Shown here in pieces: positions 6,285 through 9,008 of a DNA stretch of 9,008 bases; position 1 is the stretch's first letter; each line of letters starts with the position of its first letter. A program made the translations under genes and the position numbers. The notes below the pieces were generated by a model. That model did no database searches. It was given only the letters and a program-made list of their open reading frames with translations, and had not been told where the DNA came from. This DNA comes from JBCFBK01 sp039679975 (lineage in GTDB: Bacteria; Bacteroidota; Bacteroidia; Bacteroidales; Prolixibacteraceae), in contig JBDKTZ010000281.1 in assembly GCA_039679975.1 (NCBI GenBank), forward strand, positions 1 to 9,008, written 5' to 3'.

Positions 6285-8735
6285 ATGAAAAACATTTACC
6301 TGTCATTGCTTTTCCTTTTAACCTGGATCGCTTGCCGGAAAGAAGACGAAGCACGCGATTTTCCTGAACTGACAACCTCTTCCGATTTGATGATTACCAA
6401 TGACGGAGTAATCTTTTCGGCTCGCATAGAGATGCATGGCGGATCAACAATTATTGACCATGGTGCTGTCTTTTTTTTGAAGGAAGATGAATCTGCAGGA
6501 GATTATAACCGAATTTCACTGGGTAAGTTCCCCGGAGGGAATAGTTTCACAGTCAACATTGATCGAAATCTTCAGGAAGGCAAGGATTACGGGGCTAAAG
6601 CTTATCTTCAGACTGAAGTGAAGACGGTTTACGGGAATCCTGTGTATTTTGTCAGCAAAGGATCAAGGTCTCCGAAAATAAAAAATTTTTCTCCGGAAGA
6701 AGCTTTTGTGGGAGATACGGTTGAAATATCGGGCGAGTACTTTGCTTCCCGGAATCTGGATAATATCGTTTGTTTTGGAAACAGCAAAGCGGCACCGTTT
6801 AGTTCTTGCGATACCTTGCTCAAAGTTGTTGTTCCTACCCTTTCAGCAACCAATATTCCTTTAAAGATAGAAGTGGCGGGAAAACTGAGCGAGCCGGCCA
6901 GGCATTTCAGTCTGAGACCTCCTGTCATTAAAAAGTATGCTCCGGCAGAGGTGCTCCCCGGAGAAGATGTAAAGATTTCGGGGAAAGGATTCCTGCAAAT
7001 CGACAAACTATCGGTTGATGACCGGGAACAGTATGTGAAATCGAAGACCGATAGTACTCTTGTTTTTACGCTGAATTATGAAACCGGTCAGGGGCAAAAG
7101 CAGGTCCGGTTCTTTCAAATCGACAGGACTGTCATTGCAGAAAAGAATCTGGAAGTTATTTTCCCTCAAATATCGGAGGTCTCACCTAAGATAGCCTGGA
7201 TCGATACGATTATAACAATCCGCGGTACAAATGTTGACAAGCTGACCGACTTTAAGTTGAATGACGGTTATCTGGAAATGATCTCCCGTACACCGGATGA
7301 GGTTAAGCTAAAAGTGAGATCCGTGTTTAGCGACGGTCCGATATACGCCTGGTTTTACCGCAACAGTCTGGTCTCAGAGGAAATAATCGGATTAAATCCT
7401 CCGGTGATCATTTCCTCTACAGGAGTGACCCATTATGGAGAAACGATCAGGCTAAAAGGCGAACGCTTTTTCTATGGATTATCCAGTCCTATGGGATCCT
7501 TTGAATATCAAACCGAAAATGAAGCAACGTTGACGATAAACTGGGAACTGTCTGCCGGGAGCCACCCCATTCTTCTGTCTTACAATGGGAGATTATTTTC
7601 AACAGGCGCTGTAATGGTGAATATACCTAAAATTGAGGTCACTGCGACGTCGCCTTATGAGATTAAACGAGGATCCGAGATCACGATCCTGGCTGAGAAT
7701 CTTCCTCCCCGGTACAACTTTATGTACATGAAATGTTATTTGGATCAGACGCAGCTAACAATTAAAAGTGTATCGGAAGGAATGATAACGGCTGTAATTC
7801 CGGATTACGCCTTCTCTTCCTCTGAATATCCGGATCTGACGTTGGAGGTAGGTCTTCAGAAGATCATCCTTCAGGGAAGGATTCATCTCAATGAAAAATG
7901 GAAGTTAATACCAGGTTTTTCAGGATTTGGGCAGGCAACTGCACTGGTTGAGGCCGGGGGACAAGTCTATGCATTTTCCTATTCTCCGGGGGAGTATCAA
8001 AAGGGACTTATTATCAGATATTTCGATCCCGGCTTGGAGAAATGGATTGATCAGGACAATGTGAAGTTGCCATTTTCAGGACACACAGAATGCTTCAGTC
8101 TCGGCCCCGATGTGTTTATCATGGGGAATGATAAGTCGCTTTTTAAATACTCTGCCACTGATAAAAGCTGGATCGAGCTCGGTAAATATCCTGATGATCA
8201 CTATAGTTCTCCTTTTGCTTTTGTGGTTAATGGTCAGATGTATATCGGAACAACAAAAAGTTTTTATCAGTATGAACCTGTTCATCAAAGCTGGATCAGG
8301 AAAAGCGATCTGCCTACAACCCGGGATATGATGCAGTATCCGCTTACATTTTCGGCTGCGGATAAGGGATATTTGGCTTTTTTTACGGGAAGCGGTGGTT
8401 ATGACGGCTATAAGTTTGAATACAATGAGTTTTGGGAATATGACCCTTCGTCTGAAAATTGGAAAAACTTGGGGTCTATGCCGTTAAGTATGTATCGTGG
8501 CGGGTCGGGCGCACTTTATAATGGGAAAGTTTATTTGGCTGGCAGATCCTATCATTCGGGTGATAAAATTTCTGAATTTGATCCGGCTACTTACCAGTTT
8601 AGGGAAATGATCGGACCTCCGGGAGGATTTGGTAACGAACCATTTTTATTTGTCAGAGGAAATTATCTGTATTTTGTTGAGCAAGGAGGAATGTACAAGA
8701 TTCCTTTAAATGAACTTCCCAAAATTTACAAATAG
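6285..8735 (+). CDS. Surface lipoprotein with Fn3-like domain, five IPT/TIG repeats and Kelch-like propeller (copy 2)
   Basis: The protein has 816 residues and is a paralogue of the gene just upstream. The frame is open from an ATG at 6198, but that would overlap the upstream gene and bury the signal peptide, so ATG 6285 is chosen. The hydrophobic segment ends in TWIAC with Cys 17; W at the -3 position is unusual for a lipobox, but the position and the following RKEDEARD match the sister protein. The Fn3-like domain spans about 28-122 (IIDHG 56-60, YGNPVYF 116-122). IPT/TIG repeats start near 130, 213, 294, 373 and 449, and the Kelch-like propeller covers about 536-816. The best-shared blocks with copy 1 are SPKIAWIDT (300-308), YGETIxLKGERFF (384-396) and the propeller strands. 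The first 60 residues share 23 identities by direct count, without gaps. It is probably the last gene of the operon. Differences in the propeller loops suggest a different ligand surface; this is inference. Confidence 0.9.
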   Translation: MKNIYLSLLFLLTWIACRKEDEARDFPELTTSSDLMITNDGVIFSARIEMHGGSTIIDHGAVFFLKEDESAGDYNRISLGKFPGGNSFTVNIDRNLQEGKDYGAKAYLQTEVKTVYGNPVYFVSKGSRSPKIKNFSPEEAFVGDTVEISGEYFASRNLDNIVCFGNSKAAPFSSCDTLLKVVVPTLSATNIPLKIEVAGKLSEPARHFSLRPPVIKKYAPAEVLPGEDVKISGKGFLQIDKLSVDDREQYVKSKTDSTLVFTLNYETGQGQKQVRFFQIDRTVIAEKNLEVIFPQISEVSPKIAWIDTIITIRGTNVDKLTDFKLNDGYLEMISRTPDEVKLKVRSVFSDGPIYAWFYRNSLVSEEIIGLNPPVIISSTGVTHYGETIRLKGERFFYGLSSPMGSFEYQTENEATLTINWELSAGSHPILLSYNGRLFSTGAVMVNIPKIEVTATSPYEIKRGSEITILAENLPPRYNFMYMKCYLDQTQLTIKSVSEGMITAVIPDYAFSSSEYPDLTLEVGLQKIILQGRIHLNEKWKLIPGFSGFGQATALVEAGGQVYAFSYSPGEYQKGLIIRYFDPGLEKWIDQDNVKLPFSGHTECFSLGPDVFIMGNDKSLFKYSATDKSWIELGKYPDDHYSSPFAFVVNGQMYIGTTKSFYQYEPVHQSWIRKSDLPTTRDMMQYPLTFSAADKGYLAFFTGSGGYDGYKFEYNEFWEYDPSSENWKNLGSMPLSMYRGGSGALYNGKVYLAGRSYHSGDKISEFDPATYQFREMIGPPGGFGNEPFLFVRGNYLYFVEQGGMYKIPLNELPKIYK

Positions 8736-8756
8736 TTCAAGCCGGTGAGGATACAG

Positions 8757-8805
8757 GATACCAAAGGATAGTTTTCAGGAAACTATTTGCTTCTTTTGGG
8801 GTATC
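8757..8805 (+). terminator. Two-level stem-loop after the lipoprotein operon
   Basis: GATACC (8757-8762) pairs with GGTATC (8800-8805); AAA (8763-8765) can continue against TTT (8795-8797) past a two-base bulge. Within it, ATAGTTT (8768-8774) pairs perfectly with AAACTAT (8780-8786) around a TCAGG loop. No clear U-tract follows, so termination would be factor-assisted or weak. It could instead be an mRNA 3'-end stabiliser or a leader element of the next gene. Confidence 0.4.
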
Positions 8806-8818
8806 ATTACAAAAGAAG
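8790..8818 (+). promoter_or_regulatory. Alternative hairpin just upstream of the PHP-domain gene start
   Basis: CTTCTTTT (8790-8797) and AAAAGAAG (8811-8818) are perfect inverse copies separated by 13 bases. The right arm ends 9 bases before the ATG at 8828, so the stem would cover the likely ribosome entry region. Its left arm and loop share bases with the outer stem of the preceding structure, so both cannot form at once. Confidence 0.35.
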
Positions 8819-8827
8819 TGAATCGCT

Positions 8828-9008
8828 ATGGAACATTCGGTTTTTGAAAAATATGCAGAGCCTGAGCAAATGAAGCAGCAGGCAGAGAAGGCCGACCGGC
8901 AAGTCCTGACAGTGAACGGCCACTTTCATACACCTTTTTCGTGCAGCGCGTTTACCGAAATCGGGCAGGTATTTGAAATGGCCCGCAACGAAGATGTAAA
9001 GGTGCTGG
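8828..9008 (+). CDS. Probable PHP-domain metal-dependent phosphoesterase (partial, N-terminal 60 residues)
   Basis: The frame is open from ATG 8828 to the right edge. After a charged, helical N-terminus, residues 29-36 read VNGHFHTP, followed by FSCSAF: the HxHT...S start of a PHP domain, where the two histidines bind metal. A helix-like segment (EIGQVFEMARNEDVKVL) then leads into the second beta strand as in PHP proteins. The length and the remaining PHP motifs lie outside the window. No Shine-Dalgarno is visible apart from the A/G-rich AAAAGAAG nearby. It runs in the same direction as the lipoprotein operon but is separated by a 92-bp gap with stem-loops, so it is probably its own unit. The substrate cannot be inferred. 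Confidence 0.65.
   Translation, partial: MEHSVFEKYAEPEQMKQQAEKADRQVLTVNGHFHTPFSCSAFTEIGQVFEMARNEDVKVL

Larger units (their letters stand above)
3809..8735 (+). repeat. Ancient tandem gene duplication
   Basis: The two lipoprotein genes are adjacent, co-directional, of nearly equal length and identical in domain order. In the shared peptide KIAWIDT five of seven codons differ synonymously (at 4713-4733 and 7187-7207), and only the Trp and Asp codons are the same. This indicates long divergence under protein-level constraint rather than recent duplication or gene conversion. Confidence 0.85.

Noticed and set aside
2636..8735. Polysaccharide utilisation locus (SusC/SusD-type)
   Set aside because: There is no TonB-dependent receptor, no SusD-like protein and no glycoside hydrolase in the window; IPT domains alone do not make such a locus.
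8749..8770. GGATA occurring three times (8749, 8756, 8766) as a possible short repeat array
   Set aside because: The units are short and irregularly spaced, and two of them overlap or adjoin the arms of the stem-loop; chance is sufficient.

Overview
The window looks like chromosomal DNA of a member of the Bacteroidota. The evidence is A-rich gene starts without Shine-Dalgarno sequences, candidate promoters of the TTG / TAnnTTTG type, lipoproteins with charged residues directly after the lipidated cysteine, Bacteroidota-style Fn3-like plus IPT/TIG surface proteins, and an outer-membrane-barrel-like protein ending in phenylalanine. I cannot name a genus from the sequence.

Left part: on the minus strand, from position 1230 to beyond the left edge, lies an AAA-type ATPase with a DUF4143 C-terminal region. 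The 270-bp gap to the next gene carries divergent candidate promoters. On the plus strand, 1501-2517 encodes a complete metal-dependent purine deaminase. It has all the deaminase catalytic residues, and its signatures point to the adenine deaminase branch (AAH1/Ade2-like) rather than classical adenosine deaminase.

Centre and right: after a 118-bp gap with a terminator-like hairpin and a promoter candidate inside an AT-rich inverted repeat, three plus-strand genes form an apparent operon with spacers of 18 and 19 bp. They are a secreted, probably outer-membrane beta-barrel protein (2636-3790) and two paralogous lipoproteins of 818 and 816 residues (3809-6265 and 6285-8735). Both lipoproteins have the same layout: lipoprotein signal, a Fn3-like domain, five IPT/TIG repeats and a C-terminal Kelch-like propeller. 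They are an old tandem duplication: the proteins align almost without gaps over long stretches, while identical residues are encoded by different synonymous codons. A reasonable but unproven reading is a cell-surface assembly in which a barrel anchors, or is decorated by, two long, rod-like, propeller-tipped surface lipoproteins. The binding target is unknown.

Right edge: a 92-bp gap contains two overlapping, mutually exclusive stem-loops. It is followed by the first 60 codons of a probable PHP-domain metal-dependent phosphoesterase that runs off the window.

No tRNA, rRNA, CRISPR array, transposase or insertion-sequence end was seen. The barrel/duplicated-lipoprotein operon is the part least explained by known systems.
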